From the NCBI RefSeq assembly GCF_963378095.1, contig NZ_OY726397.1, forward strand, positions 434,001 to 498,000: a stretch of 64,000 bases of DNA, given 5' to 3'. Every line of letters begins with the position of its first letter. The first letter of the stretch is position 1. This stretch comes from Mycolicibacterium sp. MU0053. GTDB lineage: Bacteria; Actinomycetota; Actinomycetes; Mycobacteriales; Mycobacteriaceae. The notes below the pieces were generated by a model. The model did not search any database. It saw only the letters and a list, made by a program, of their open reading frames with translations, and was not told the origin of the DNA. The translations under genes and the position numbers were made by a program. Below, one piece after another: positions 54,001-61,349 of this stretch.

Positions 54001-56696
54001 GCGTGTTGGCGGCGATGACCGCCGACCCGACCCGGCGGCTCTCGTCGGTCGATGCGTTGGATACCGCCGAGCGGGTGCGGCTGGACATGTTCGGCAACCG
54101 GGCGGTGCTGGCCCGGCCCACGACCGAACGATCGGTTCCGGAACTGTTCGCCGACCAGGTCGCACGCGCCCCGCAGGCGGTGGCGATCCGCTGCGACGGC
54201 CACGCGATGACGTACCGGGAGCTCGATGAGACGGCCACGCGGTTGGCGCACTTGTTGATTGACCACGGAGCTGCGCCGGGACAGTGTGTGGCGTTGCTGT
54301 TCGCCCGGTCGACCGAAGCCATCGTGGCAATGCTGGCGGTGCTCAAGACCGGTGCCGCCTATCTGGCGATGGATCCGGCTCATCCCACCGCGCGGATCGA
54401 GTTCATGCTGGCCGATGCCGCGCCGATCGCCGCCGTGACCACCGCAGGCCTGGCCGACCGGCTGAACCAGGGCGACACCACAATCATCGATGTCGAAGAC
54501 CCTCGCCTAGACCGCCAGCCCAGCACCGTCTTGCCGGCACCGACCGCCGATGACATCGCGTACCTGATCTACACCTCGGGCACCACCGGCACTCCGAAGG
54601 GGGTGGCCATCGCGCACCGAAACCTGGTCCACCTGGCGGAGTCCATGCCCCTGGGCCTGCCGGAGACCCAGGTGTGGACGCAGTGCCACTCCTACGCCTT
54701 CGACTTCTCGGTGTGGGAGATCTGGGCGGCCTTACTGACCGGCGGGCGGCTGGTGGTGGTGCCCGAAGTCGTGGCGGGCGCACCGGAGGAGCTACACGCC
54801 TTGGTCGTGCGTGAGCACGTGAACGTGCTCACGCAGACTCCGTCCGCGGTGGGGATGCTGGCGCCGCAGGGCTTGGAGTCCGTGGCGCTGCTGCTCGGCG
54901 GTGAGCCCTGCCCAGTCCAGGTGGTGGATCGGTGGGCACTCGACCGGACGGTGATCAACGCCTATGGTCCGACCGAGGCCACGGTCTACGCCACGATGAG
55001 TGCGCCGTTGGCCGCTGGATCGTCGGTGGTGCCCATCGGTGCCCCGGTGGCGACGGCGGCGTTGTTTGTGTTGGATCGGTGGTTGCGTCCGGTGCCGGCG
55101 GGGGTGGTCGGTGAGTTGTATGTGGCCGGTCGTGGTGTCGGGGTGGGCTATGTGCGGCGGCCGGGGTTGACCGGGTTGCGGTTTGTGGCGTGTCCGTTCG
55201 GGGGTGCGGGTGCTCGGATGTATCGGACCGGGGATCTGGTGCGCTGGGGTGCTGATGGGCAGTTGCAGTATGTGGGCCGGGCCGATGAGCAGGTCAAGAT
55301 TCGTGGTTACCGGGTCGAGTTGGGTGAAATTCAGTCCGCGTTGAGTGATTTGGCTGGTGTCGAGCAGGCGGCGGTGATCGCCCGTGAGGACCGTCCCGGT
55401 GACGTGCGCCTGGTCGGCTACATCACCGGGACCGCGCAACCGGGCGAGATCCGTGCTCAGCTCTCCGAACGCCTTCCCGGGTACATGGTGCCCACCGCAG
55501 TAATGCCGGTGAATGTGCTGCCGTTGACGCCCAATGGCAAACTCGACACCCGCGCCCTGCCTGCTCCCGAATTCGCCGACACCGGACGGGATTACGTCGG
55601 CCCAACCACGTTCACCGAGGAGGTCTTGGCCGGCATCTACGCCGAGGTGCTGGGGCTGGAACGCGTCGGCATCGACGACTCGTTCTTCGACCTGGGCGGC
55701 GATTCACTGTCGGCGATGCGCGTGATCAGCGCGGCCAACAAGGCGTTGGCCTCCCATCTGGCTGTCCGCGCCATCTTCGACGCACCTTCGGTACGAAGCC
55801 TGGCCCACCAGGTGGGCTGCTCCGACGGGGCAGCGGAACTGGTCCCCGTCGAAATCCTCAGGGAGGGCAAGGGCGTCCCGTTGTGTTGCATTCACGATGG
55901 TTTCGGGCTGAGCTGGTCTTATCGGGCGTTGGACGATCAGCTGGACTGCCCGATCATCGGAATCAATCAACTTCCGCAGGATGGCGAAGTCGAACCGGGA
56001 TCGATTCGCAGCATGGCTGCCAACTATGCGGACAGACTCCAAGCGCTTTATCCGGACGGTCCCTACCAGCTGCTTGGCTGGTCGTTCGGTGGCGTGGTTG
56101 CTCACGCGCTCGCGGTCGAGCTGCAGCGACGCGGGTGTGAGGTGCAACGCCTCGTACTCTTGGACGCCGCGCTGAGCGCGAACGTGATGAACAAGATCAG
56201 GATGGGTGCCTACCGGACCATTGCGCGGAATCGCGCTCTCGCCGAAGGGCACGTATTGGAATACATCTTGCGGACCAATCGCATGAGCGTCCCTGCGCAT
56301 TGGCGGCCGATCACGTATCAGCAGGCCGAAGAATTGATCCAGCATCGGGGGATGGACTTCGCCCTGCCGCCCCGGGAATTGGTGGAATTCATGGTTCACA
56401 GCCTGAATACGAACCAGGAGTGCCTGCTCGAGCACGTGCCCGATGTGTACGACGGCGACATCGTCATCTTCTCCGCCGCGCGACGTCGGAATCAGGACCG
56501 AAAGAACCCCGAATCGATCTCGCGGTGGCGGGGACTGCGAAACCGAATGGCGACCCGCTCAAACCTGCAAAGCTGGCGTACCTATGCAACCGGTAATGTC
56601 ACCGCACACTCGGTCGATTGCACGCATTATGAAATGTTCGCGACCAACTCGCTGAGGGAATACGGGGAAAAACTCAAGTCGGCACTCAAGGCGTAA
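43200..56696 (+). CDS. giant NRPS 2: A-T/C-A-T/C-A-MT-T/C-A-T-TE
   Basis: A 4,498-residue synthetase completing the line with modules 6 (A and T only), 7, 8 and 9 and a thioesterase. Carrier serines lie at residues 587, 1637, 3112 and 4169; C-domain HHxxxDG at 772, 1822 and 3299; the SAM motif [10 protein letters not shown] at 2684. The thioesterase (from about residue 4215) has [10 protein letters not shown] with nucleophile Ser4295 and probable Asp4322 (LVLLDAAL) and His4476 (DCTHYEMF). Module 8 alone has the carrier motif GGHS, while the other eight carriers have GGDS. Release may be hydrolytic or by cyclisation; sequence does not decide. The gene begins by overlapping the stop of NRPS 1 and is convergent with an ICMT-family gene 65 bases beyond its end. 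Confidence 0.93.
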   Translation: MTADLSRRLSSMDLLDEDEHTRLFGWGNLAALTRPVGPSLSIPELFAAQVARAPEAGAVTFEGRSMSYREVDEAANQLAHLLIGHGAAPGQCVALLCARSARSVVAILAVLKTGAAYLPIDPMHPAARIEFMVADAAPIAAVTTAELADRLDGCELPIIDIDDPRIDTQPCTGLAPPQADDVAYLIYTSGTTGVPKGVAITHQNVAELLKSLDDRLELAGQVWTQWHSLAFDVSVWEIWGALLYGGRVVVVPESVARAPEDCHALLVAEQITVLSQTPSAFYALLTADELHPELGRQLKLETVVFGGEALEPQRLRTWLRDHPGLPHMINMYGTTETTVHASFREIVEADTDSSVSPIGVPLAHLAFFVLDRWLQPAPVGVVGELYVAGTGLGYGYWRRPGLTASRFVACPFAGSAAPGGRMYRTGDLASWGADGQLQYLGRADQQVKIRGYRIELGEIQTALAELDGVDQAAVIAREDQPGDKRLVGYITVSREGAVSPAEARAALAERLPPYMVPVAVVVLDALPLTVNAKLDKRALPAPEYSDADQYRAPTTPTEEMLAGIYGQVLGLERVGVDDSFFDLGGDSLSATRVINAVNLSLGGGLAVRAVFESPTVAQLALRIGESASGRVPLAAQHRPPTVPLSYAQQRLWFLDQLQGPSPIYNMPVALRLSGPLDADALGAALGDVVGRHESLRTLFAADEGIPRQVVMPAEQADLGWRVVDATDWPADRLTAALEAAVCHTFDLSAEIPLRATLFRVGEDEHVLVMVVHHIAADGGSVRPLARDLGAAYASRCAQREPDWAPLPVQYVDYALWQQEWLGDESDPDSVIAAQLGYWEHALAGLPERLELPTDRPYPPVADFRGATVTVDWAAELQHQVREVGREHNATGFMVLQAALAVLLSKLSACDDVAVGFPIAGRGDPALEELVGFFVNTLVLRVDLTDDPSFVELLDQVRQRSLAAFEHQDVPFEVLVDRLNPTRSLTHHPLVQVMLAWQNFAEDLGAKSALGEVEVSALPTDTQAARMDLTFALSERWTSAGDPAGIGGTVEFRTDVFDATTIELLIERLRRVVAAVTADPTRPVSAVDLVDDAERVRLDGWSNRAVLATTTSPISIPGLFAAQVDRAPDAVAVTCDGRSMTYRELDEAANRLAHLLAAHGARPGQSVALLLTRSAEAVAAILAVLKTGAAYLPIDPTLPAARVEFMVADAAPIAALTTAGAAERLDGFALTVIDIDDERIGAQPCTGLPTPAADDVAYVIYTSGTTGTPKGVAITHHNVTQWLGTPDAELPVQAWAQWHSYGFDASVEEIWAALFHGGRLVVVPETVAASPRDLQVLLAAEQVSVLSQTPSAVGVISPEGLGSVALLVAGEPCPPQLVDRWAPGRVMINGYGPTETTVCAARSAPLAAGSSVVPIGAPVATAALFVLDRWLRPVPAGVVGELYVAGRGVGVGYVRRPGLTGLRFVACPFGGAGARMYRTGDLVRWGADGQLQYVGRADEQVKIRGYRVELGEIQSALSDLAGVEQAAVIAREDRPGDVRLVGYITGTAQLGEIRAQLSERLPGYMVPAAVVVLDAVPLTANGKLDRRALPAPEYTETGEGHRAPTTFTEEILAGIYAKVLGLDRVSIDDSFFDLGGDSLSAMRVVAAVNTVLDSDLAVRTLFDAPTVAQLAPRIGEGSGGLPRLTTMERPTVIPLSYAQNRLWFLNRFEGEAATYNMPTAYRLSGTLDAAAMQAALGDVVGRHESLRTLLPAVDGVPRQVVLPADQVEVDWQVVDATGWTMERIGAAIGNAVRHNFDLSVEIPLRAWLFRLADNEHILVSVMHHIAGDGWSVTPLVHDLSVAYASRCAGRAPDWAPLPVQYVDYTLWQRQHLGDLTDPDSAISGQLSYWEQALAGLPERLELPTDRPYPPVADYRGDSVTVDWPAELQQQVARIAREHNATSFMVMQAALAVLLSQLSASSDVAVGFPIAGRRDPALDELVGFFVNTLVLRVDASGDPTLSELLDQVRLRSLAAFEHQDVPFEVLVERLNPSRSLSHNPLIQVIFAWQNLPWEDDNAATALSLGDLQVAPLAAETHTARMDLVFFLREHWTQDGEPAGIWGTVEFRTDVFDAASIDALIRRWQRVLVAMTGDPGRRLSSVDVLDGAERVRLEEFGHRSVLAEAGSAVSIPELFAEQVERAPEAVALVSGDSSWTYRELDEASNRLAHLLAGLGAGPGRCVALLLERSAAAITAIVAVLKSGAAYLPIDPAHPEARVRFMVEDAAPIAAVSSPGLVDRLAGCAVLVVEVGDPRIDHQPSTALPGPGPMAEDVAHLIYTSGTTGAPKGVAVTHANVTRLFDGLDVGVEMGPGQVWTQCSSLAFDYSVWEIWGALLHGGRLVVVAEDVTRSPQELHALLVAEKVSVLSQTPSAVGVLASEGLESAALMIAAEPCPVEVVDRWAPGRVMINGYGPTETTVYATISAPLQAGAGVVPIGFPVPGAALFVLDRWLRPVPVGVVGELYVAGRGVGLGYVRRPGLTGSRFVACPFGAPGSRMYRSGDLVRWGADGQLQYLGRADEQVKIRGYRIELGEIQAVLAAHPRVAQAVVIAREDRPGDKQLVGYAVPDPEMRLIRERSRETQLVGQWQEVYEDLYSGAAFTGGAPAELGEDFGGWNSSYTDAPIPLEQMRQWRSAAVERILALRPQRVLEIGVGSGLLLAHVAPGCTEYWGTDFSAETIQTLRAGLAGQPWGDRVRLRVQPADVADGLPEGHFDAVVLNSVVQYFPSAGYLLDVLSVAMRSLAPGGAVFIGDVRNLSLLRAFTTGVVCVEASGDQSAAAVRERVRREMLAEQELLVAPEFFTALPQRIGEIAAVEVQLKQMQAVNELSGYRYEVVLHKGPALVRSMADLPSQPWERFGTLATIREYLVAQGLPQLRVTGVPHAGIWSEVALAEALEQADARVSLGELRAGLTAPDAVLPHQCQLLGEELGYDTAVTLSPTAGLMDLTYMHVPASSKGIPPQALSDLYLPSTEVGSLADYVNDPAAIERGAELRDFVADRLPEYMVPAAIMTIESLPLTVNGKLDRKALPAPEFNSGVAYRAPRDERERALAALFSDVLGVSQVGIDDSFFDLGGHSLSATRLIARIRADLDVDVPIRALFDAPTVSGLSEWINAHAEQRSGAVLAARERPAVLPLSYAQQRLWFLDQLQGPSPVYNMPTAYRISGQLDAAALGAALGDVVSRHESLRTQFQVVDGVPRQVVVPTERADFGWKIVDSSGWSTDRLTEAVGAAVRYTFDLAAETPLRATLFRISADQHVLVVVVHHIAADGWSIAPLVRDLGLAYVCRSSGRAPDWAPLPVQYADYTLWQREHLGDLADPDSRIAAQLAYWEHALAGLPERLELPTDRPYPPVADYRGASVAVDWPAELQQQVARVAREHDATSFMVVQAALAVLLAELTGNSDVPVGFPIAGRRETALDDLVGFFVNTLVLRVELAGDLTVTELLAQVRQRSLAAYEHQDVPFEVLVDRLNPSRSLTHHPLVQVMLGWQNFGGQHGGESTAGSTMGDVQVSPLVADTQAARMDLAFSLEERFTGAGEPAGIGGSVEFRTDVFDAARIETLVGRLQRVLAAMTADPTRRLSSVDALDTAERVRLDMFGNRAVLARPTTERSVPELFADQVARAPQAVAIRCDGHAMTYRELDETATRLAHLLIDHGAAPGQCVALLFARSTEAIVAMLAVLKTGAAYLAMDPAHPTARIEFMLADAAPIAAVTTAGLADRLNQGDTTIIDVEDPRLDRQPSTVLPAPTADDIAYLIYTSGTTGTPKGVAIAHRNLVHLAESMPLGLPETQVWTQCHSYAFDFSVWEIWAALLTGGRLVVVPEVVAGAPEELHALVVREHVNVLTQTPSAVGMLAPQGLESVALLLGGEPCPVQVVDRWALDRTVINAYGPTEATVYATMSAPLAAGSSVVPIGAPVATAALFVLDRWLRPVPAGVVGELYVAGRGVGVGYVRRPGLTGLRFVACPFGGAGARMYRTGDLVRWGADGQLQYVGRADEQVKIRGYRVELGEIQSALSDLAGVEQAAVIAREDRPGDVRLVGYITGTAQPGEIRAQLSERLPGYMVPTAVMPVNVLPLTPNGKLDTRALPAPEFADTGRDYVGPTTFTEEVLAGIYAEVLGLERVGIDDSFFDLGGDSLSAMRVISAANKALASHLAVRAIFDAPSVRSLAHQVGCSDGAAELVPVEILREGKGVPLCCIHDGFGLSWSYRALDDQLDCPIIGINQLPQDGEVEPGSIRSMAANYADRLQALYPDGPYQLLGWSFGGVVAHALAVELQRRGCEVQRLVLLDAALSANVMNKIRMGAYRTIARNRALAEGHVLEYILRTNRMSVPAHWRPITYQQAEELIQHRGMDFALPPRELVEFMVHSLNTNQECLLEHVPDVYDGDIVIFSAARRRNQDRKNPESISRWRGLRNRMATRSNLQSWRTYATGNVTAHSVDCTHYEMFATNSLREYGEKLKSALKA
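45110..48230 (+). other. NRPS module 7: C - A7 - T7
   Basis: C7 has HHIAADGGS at 45513, where the other C domains carry HHxxxDGWS or HHIVLDG. A7 has FDASVEE, giving the unusual code DAESLAGVCK with Glu at pocket position 3. T7 serine at 48108. The residue is not predictable by me. The C-terminal A part is shared almost base for base with A9. Confidence 0.75.
47403..47897 (+). repeat. 495-bp A-subdomain repeat, copy in module 7
   Basis: Matches 54999-55493 of module 9 with two differences seen by eye. It begins just after the A5 pocket motif and ends in the A9/A10 linker, so the pockets are not shared. Confidence 0.9.
48260..52650 (+). other. NRPS module 8: C - A8 - N-methyltransferase - T8
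   Basis: C8 opens with the FLNRFEGE signature of modules 2 and 5 but continues as the other C lineage (HHIAGDG at 48663). A8 is near-identical to A1/A3, code DYWSMAGVYK. An MT with [10 protein letters not shown] at 51249 follows, then A10 (NGKLDRK near 52370). T8 serine at 52533 in GGHS. It predicts the N-methylated form of the module 1/3/4 residue. Confidence 0.8.
49565..50828 (+). repeat. A-domain DNA repeat, copy in module 8
   Basis: Mosaic copy: its first about 275 bases match module 3, and the following about 1 kb matches module 1 almost perfectly, apart from AAGAGC near 49911, which is the module 3 form. Confidence 0.9.
52690..56690 (+). other. NRPS module 9: C - A9 - T9 - thioesterase
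   Basis: C9 has HHIAADG at 53094. A9 has FDFSVWEIW and [12 protein letters not shown], giving the code DFWTLGAVYK; residue not assigned. T9 serine at 55704. The TE spans about 55850-56690 with the GWSFGG serine at 56082 and His codon at 56625. Confidence 0.8.
54999..55493 (+). repeat. 495-bp A-subdomain repeat, copy in module 9
   Basis: Partner of 47403-47897 in module 7. The two differences I see are GGGCTATGTG for GGGGTATGTG and CAACCGGG for CAACTGGG. Confidence 0.9.
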
Positions 56697-56761
56697 CCCG
56701 GGCAGTTGGGCCGCCGTTGCCGGGGTTCAGGGCTGATTCGAACTCACTGCGATGCGCCGGT

Positions 56762-57427
56762 TCACCAAACACCCGGCATCATGCGACTCGGAACTTGTCG
56801 CATGTAAGCCTCGTACCCGGCGAGATCGTCCTGGAGCAGTTTTTCTTCGTCGCGGATGCGAAAGGCGAACACCACAAGGGCGGGGATCACAAACACGAGA
56901 CCCCAGTAAGAACCGAGCGCAAGTGGTGTTCCTACCAGCAGGAACACGTTGCACGTGTACATGGGATGGCGCACCAGCCCGTAGAGACCGGTGGAGATCA
57001 GCTGCTGGCCGGGCTCCACTCTGACCGTGACAGCCGCATGGCTGTTCTGCATGAGCACCAGGCCCACCGCACCAATTCCGATCGCGATCAGGGCGGCGCC
57101 GAACAACGAGACCGCCACCGGAACCGTGGACCATCCGTTCCGGTGGTCGAGAGCGCTCACAACGAGCATTGCGGCCCACAACATAAATACGCCGCCCGCG
57201 ATGACCCGCTGCGTGATCCGGGTCTCGGGTACCAGCCTGCGCCGCGCCAGTACTTCGGAATTCGTGCGTAGAAAATAGATGCTCACGAGCCAGCTGGAAG
57301 TTGCAATTACGGCCAGAAACACCCACGCCTGCCAGTAGTCGAACGTGCCGGCGGGCCCGAATATCAGCAATCCCATCAGCGCCATTCCGAGCGAGCCGGA
57401 TAACAACATAGAGAATATATTTTTCAC
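56762..57427 (-). CDS. ICMT/PEMT-family membrane methyltransferase
   Basis: A 221-residue integral membrane protein of the isoprenylcysteine carboxyl methyltransferase / phospholipid methyltransferase group. Four to five membrane segments precede the cofactor region STGLYGLVRHPMYTCN near residue 140, and the family-typical tail EEKLLQDDLAGYEAYMRQVPSRMMPGVW follows. The start is GTG 57427 with GGGGGAAG upstream. Members methylate carboxyl groups or lipids; bacterial substrates are mostly unknown. It faces the NRPS end with 65 bases between stops. If the peptide is released as a free acid, this enzyme could form the C-terminal methyl ester, as in fortuitine. That is inference only. Confidence 0.8.
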   Translation of the reverse strand: MKNIFSMLLSGSLGMALMGLLIFGPAGTFDYWQAWVFLAVIATSSWLVSIYFLRTNSEVLARRRLVPETRITQRVIAGGVFMLWAAMLVVSALDHRNGWSTVPVAVSLFGAALIAIGIGAVGLVLMQNSHAAVTVRVEPGQQLISTGLYGLVRHPMYTCNVFLLVGTPLALGSYWGLVFVIPALVVFAFRIRDEEKLLQDDLAGYEAYMRQVPSRMMPGVW

Positions 57428-57582
57428 GACTTCCCCCTACGCGTACATAACGACGCTCCCATCAATAGCTTACCTCGGCGCTGGCGCAATTCATTCGCCT
57501 TTCCCGGGCTTCGCGGCGCGGAGTTTCCGGCCGTGATTCGGGGGTGGCTTCGCAGCAGAAAGCCGTGCGCCGGGAGCGGGCC

Positions 57583-59526
57583 CTAGACCGTGCGGGCCAG
57601 TCGGTCCGCGAGCAGGCCGGCGAACCTCGCCGGATCTTCCAGCTCGCCGCCCTCGGCGAGAAGAGCTGTGCCATAGAGCAATTCGGCGGTATGGGCGAGG
57701 TCCTCCGGTGTTCTCACGCCGTCACCGAGGTTGTGATGCGCCCGTTGCAGGCCGGCCACCAGCGGATGATCCGGATTGATCTCGAGAATCCGCTTTCCGA
57801 CCGGCAGCACTTGTCCGGATGCACGGTACATGCGCGCGAGTGCCGGGGTGATACCGAAGGTGGGGGTGATCAGGCAGGCCGGGGACTCGGTCAGGCGAGT
57901 CGACAACCGCACCTCCGAAACATGATCACTCAGGGTGTCCTGCAACCAGGCGATCAGGTCGGCGAAATCCTTTTGTTGTTCCTCGCGCTCGGCCTCATGG
58001 GCCGCCTTCTCGTCTTCCGAGTCGAGGTCAACCTCGCCCTTGGCCACCGACTGCAAGGGTTTGCCGTCGAACTCGGTCACCGTCCCCACCCAGATCTCAT
58101 CGACCGGATCGGTGAGCAGCAGCACCTCGTACCCCTTGGCCTTGAACGCCTCCAGGTGAGGCGACTTCAGAAGTCCGGTCAACGATTCCCCGGTGGCATA
58201 GAAAATCTGTTCCTGACCGTCCTTCATGCGTGCGACGTACTCGGACAGGGTGGTGGGTTCCTCGTCGCTGTGCGTCGACGAGAACGAGGCAACTCGCAGC
58301 AGGGCGTCCTGATTGTCGAAATCTGATGTCAGGCCCTCCTTGAGAACCGCGCCGAACTGCGTCCAGAAGGTGCGGTAATCCTGAGGTCGCTCGGCCTGCA
58401 GCTCGCCGATGGTCGTGAGAACCTTCTTGGTCAAGCGGCGTCGGATGGCTGCAATCTGTCGGTCCTGCTGCAGGATCTCGCGGGATACGTTGAGCGACAG
58501 ATCTTGTGCATCGACCAGGCCCTTGATGAAACGCAGGTACGGCGGCATGAGCTGATCACAGTCACCCATGACGAAGACGCGTTTGACATACAGCTGGACC
58601 CCGGTCTTGGCGTCGCGGTTGAACAGGTCGAACGGGGCTTGCGACGGGATGAACAGGAGCGCTTGGTATTCGAAGGTGCCTTCGGCTTTCATCGCGATGA
58701 CCTCGAGAGGGTCGTCCCAGGCGTGCGCGATGTGCTTGTAGAACTCCTTGTACTCGTCGTCTGAGACCTCATCCTTGGATTTGGCCCACAACGCCTTCAT
58801 CGAGTTGAGGGTCTGCGTCTCGACGGTGATGGTTTCTTCGCCACCGTCCGCTGCCGCGGGGCTGCGCCGCTCGACCTGCATCCGGATGGGCCAGGCGATG
58901 AAGTCGGAGTACTTTTTGACCAGTTCCCGGATCTTCCATTCAGCCGTGTAGTCGTGCAGTTCGTCTTCGGCGTCTTCTGGCTTGAGGTGCAGGGTTACGG
59001 ATGTCCCCGTCGGGGCCTGGTCGACCGGTTCAATGGTGTAGGTGCCGTCACCGCTCGACACCCAGCGGGTGGCTCCACTCTCGCCGGCCTTGCGAGTGAG
59101 TAGCTCCACCTTGTCGGCCACCATGAACGTCGAGTAGAAGCCGATGCCGAACTGACCGATCAGCTCTTCCGAAGCCGCCGCATTCTTGGCTTCTTTGAGC
59201 TGCTGACGTAGCTGGCCGGTGCCAGACTTGGCGAGCGTGCCGATCAGATCGACGACTTCCTCGTGCGTCATGCCGATGCCGTTGTCACGAACGGTCAGCG
59301 TGCGTGGATCCTGCCCCACCTCGATCTCGACGTGGAGGTCGGACGCGTCGACGTTCAGCTCCTTGTTCCGCAGTGATTCGAGGCGAAGCTTGTCCAGCGC
59401 ATCGGAGGCGTTCGAGATCAACTCCCGCAGAAAAGAGTCCTTGTTCGAGTAGATCGAGTGGACCAGCAACTCCAGCAGTTGGCGAGCTTCGGCCTGAAAC
59501 TCCAGCTGCTCAACGTGTGCAGTCAT
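57583..59526 (-). CDS. htpG: HtpG, Hsp90-family chaperone
   Basis: A 647-residue Hsp90 chaperone of normal bacterial length. N-terminal GHKL ATPase motifs: SNASDALDKLRLESL near residue 35, VRDNGIGMTHEEVVDLIGTLAKSGT near residue 80 and GQFGIGFYSTFMVAD near residue 120. The middle domain holds the catalytic-loop arginine region NVSREILQQDRQIAAIRRRL near residue 345. I start at ATG 59526 (THVEQLEF-type N-terminus), not at the earlier in-frame codon at 59547. It lies 82 bases downstream of the GAP-family gene on the same strand and may be cotranscribed. Hsp90 proteins are known to support other NRPS/PKS pathways, so the location next to a giant synthetase may matter. Confidence 0.96.
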   Translation of the reverse strand: MTAHVEQLEFQAEARQLLELLVHSIYSNKDSFLRELISNASDALDKLRLESLRNKELNVDASDLHVEIEVGQDPRTLTVRDNGIGMTHEEVVDLIGTLAKSGTGQLRQQLKEAKNAAASEELIGQFGIGFYSTFMVADKVELLTRKAGESGATRWVSSGDGTYTIEPVDQAPTGTSVTLHLKPEDAEDELHDYTAEWKIRELVKKYSDFIAWPIRMQVERRSPAAADGGEETITVETQTLNSMKALWAKSKDEVSDDEYKEFYKHIAHAWDDPLEVIAMKAEGTFEYQALLFIPSQAPFDLFNRDAKTGVQLYVKRVFVMGDCDQLMPPYLRFIKGLVDAQDLSLNVSREILQQDRQIAAIRRRLTKKVLTTIGELQAERPQDYRTFWTQFGAVLKEGLTSDFDNQDALLRVASFSSTHSDEEPTTLSEYVARMKDGQEQIFYATGESLTGLLKSPHLEAFKAKGYEVLLLTDPVDEIWVGTVTEFDGKPLQSVAKGEVDLDSEDEKAAHEAEREEQQKDFADLIAWLQDTLSDHVSEVRLSTRLTESPACLITPTFGITPALARMYRASGQVLPVGKRILEINPDHPLVAGLQRAHHNLGDGVRTPEDLAHTAELLYGTALLAEGGELEDPARFAGLLADRLARTV

Positions 59527-59608
59527 GTGTGATTCCGTTCCGCCCAAACAACCTTCGATTACCGATACCGGGAGATAATACCGAGCGCGCCAGCACGCGG
59601 CACTGCGC

Positions 59609-60418
59609 TCAGAAGCCGCCCAGGCCCCGGACTACGAGCGAGGCGCCGACCAACGCCAAGATGGCTGCCACGAACTTCCGGTGATGAGCCTGCGCCCACT
59701 CGTGCAGCCGGTGAAGTAATGCCTGGGTCCTGGTCGGGGCCACCACATTGCTGGCGAGGATGATCTCTTCGATCAAGAGCACGCCGACCATGTACGCGAC
59801 GACGGCGATGACCTGCGTCCCGAGGGCGGCGCCCGAGGCCACGATGATGGCGAGGGCAAACAGCACTCCGTCGAGTGGCGGCAGCACTATGACCCCGAGG
59901 GTGAACGCGATCCACGGGGACCCGTTCTGCCACGCAGTGCGGGCGCGGCTGAGCAGCCTGCGAAACAGCGACGCATCCGTGGCCGGGGCGCCGTCGGCTG
60001 GGCCCAGCCACCTCGAAATGAAGGGCGGTGTCGTTGAATCCAGCGCCAGTGGCGAGGTGGCCCCGCCCCGATCCGGAGTTGTCTGCCTGACCTCGGCGGC
60101 AGGTGCCTGCGCGAACGAGCGCACTACTATCAGCGCGGCGGCCGCCAACAGAGCCACACCTACGCCGATGGCAGTGCGCTGGGCGGTGGGATTCGCCGTC
60201 GGGTCCGCGAAATCCCTGGCAAACGAGGCCGACGCCGGGTTGGCGTGCAGCAGCACCAGTGGAAGGAGCAGAGTCGCTAAACCCACGATCGCGGCGCCGA
60301 CCCAATAGGCGAGCAGGTTCTGCATGGGCCGCGGTCGGGACAGCACCAGCAGGATGATGCCGAGACGTACGGGATTGATCGTCGTCAAGAGCGCCAGTGC
60401 CAGCAACGAGCCCCACAT
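59609..60418 (-). CDS. GAP/Sap-family lipid-addressing membrane protein
   Basis: A 269-residue protein of the GAP family (glycopeptidolipid-addressing / sulfolipid-1-addressing proteins), small integral membrane proteins needed to deliver complex lipids to the mycobacterial surface. It begins WGSLLALALLTTINPVRLGIILLVLSRPRPMQNLLAYWVG, which is characteristic, and has about six membrane segments; a hydrophilic cytosolic loop lies at about residues 105-160 and SPWIAFTLGVIVLPPLDGVLFALAII follows. ATG 60418 is chosen; the frame continues upstream without family support. Being downstream of the PKS and methyltransferase genes, it likely exports their lipid or lipopeptide product. Confidence 0.85.
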   Translation of the reverse strand: MWGSLLALALLTTINPVRLGIILLVLSRPRPMQNLLAYWVGAAIVGLATLLLPLVLLHANPASASFARDFADPTANPTAQRTAIGVGVALLAAAALIVVRSFAQAPAAEVRQTTPDRGGATSPLALDSTTPPFISRWLGPADGAPATDASLFRRLLSRARTAWQNGSPWIAFTLGVIVLPPLDGVLFALAIIVASGAALGTQVIAVVAYMVGVLLIEEIILASNVVAPTRTQALLHRLHEWAQAHHRKFVAAILALVGASLVVRGLGGF

Positions 60419-60491
60419 CAGCGGAGCCTCGTTGATTGCTTGTTGTTCTCCATCTCGGACCTCCCAGGTTCGCTTCGCACCGGTATCGCTG

Positions 60492-61349
60492 TCAGCGTTT
60501 CTCCGTCGATTCGTCGGACGACGAGGGCCCCCCATCGTCTTTGCTTGCAATGACCACCGTGGGACCCGTTCGACGAGTGCGGAATTCGACCGTGATGGCC
60601 GGGTCGGCGTGCTGGGCGAGCGCCCGGAGTGCCGACGGGCTATAGGCGCGAAGGCCGCTGATGACCGCATCGTGTATCACCGGGACGCGAGCGAACGGCA
60701 GCACTGCCGTCAACATCGCCAAGTGCAGCGGCGGCCGTGGCCTGCGGACGTCGATGATCAACAGCTTCCTGGCGGCCCGCGTTCCTTCGGTGAACACCCG
60801 GGCGGCCAACTCCGGGGGGAGATGGTGCAACGACAACGCGAACACCGCCAGGTCGTAATACCCGTCGGGGGCGTCGATTGCGGTGGCGTCCATCACCCGA
60901 ACCGTGGCGCGGGGGTGACTGCCGAGGTCGCCGGCTCCGATATCGGCGACGAACGAGGGGTCGACGTCGGTGACCGTCACCTCGGTGGTGGGGTGCAACT
61001 CCAGCAACTTGCGGGACAACCCGCCGAGGCCGGACCCGATTTCGAGGATTCTCGGCGCGGGCACCTCGGGCAGTTCGGCGAGCACTATCCGGGCATGCTT
61101 CTCGTAGGTACCGAACCGCGGTCGCCGCCCACCCCGGTCGAGTGCCCGGACCACCTTGCCCTTCAGTTCGTCGACGTCGTCTCGGTCCAGATACTCCAGC
61201 CGGTCGGTCTGCAGGCGTCGGGACAGCCAGGAGGCGTCCGGTCCGCCCCGCGCCATCCCGGCGATATCCACTCCCTCACCGACGACCATGGCCGATCGCG
61301 GCGGTGCGACGCTGAGCACCTGGAGAAGCGTTCGGGGCGACCACGTCAT
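60492..61349 (-). CDS. class I SAM-dependent methyltransferase
   Basis: A 285-residue Rossmann methyltransferase. Motif I is ILEIGSGLGGLSRKLLE near residue 100, followed by VTVTDVDPSFV and a post-motif DLAVFALSLHHLPPELAARVF near residue 165. The region before residue 80 is an extra N-terminal helix set. The ATG at 61349 overlaps the stop of the PKS gene (TGATG), implying coupling and a tailoring role for the PKS product. The acceptor (O- or C-methylation of a lipid or sugar) cannot be read from the sequence. Confidence 0.82.
   Translation of the reverse strand: MTWSPRTLLQVLSVAPPRSAMVVGEGVDIAGMARGGPDASWLSRRLQTDRLEYLDRDDVDELKGKVVRALDRGGRRPRFGTYEKHARIVLAELPEVPAPRILEIGSGLGGLSRKLLELHPTTEVTVTDVDPSFVADIGAGDLGSHPRATVRVMDATAIDAPDGYYDLAVFALSLHHLPPELAARVFTEGTRAARKLLIIDVRRPRPPLHLAMLTAVLPFARVPVIHDAVISGLRAYSPSALRALAQHADPAITVEFRTRRTGPTVVIASKDDGGPSSSDESTEKR

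Noticed and set aside
23590..56696. Glycopeptidolipid synthetase (mps1/mps2)
   Set aside because: GPL assembly needs four modules with epimerase domains and a terminal reductase for alaninol. Here there are nine modules, no epimerase and a thioesterase.
23590..56696. Mycobactin or other siderophore NRPS
   Set aside because: There is no salicylate-loading, cyclisation or hydroxylysine-type domain and no iron-box was seen. The mbtH-like gene alone is not evidence for a siderophore.
57546..57564. Hairpin GGCTT...AAGCC downstream of htpG as a terminator
   Set aside because: The stem is only five bases with a nine-base loop and no T-run, so it is too weak to call.
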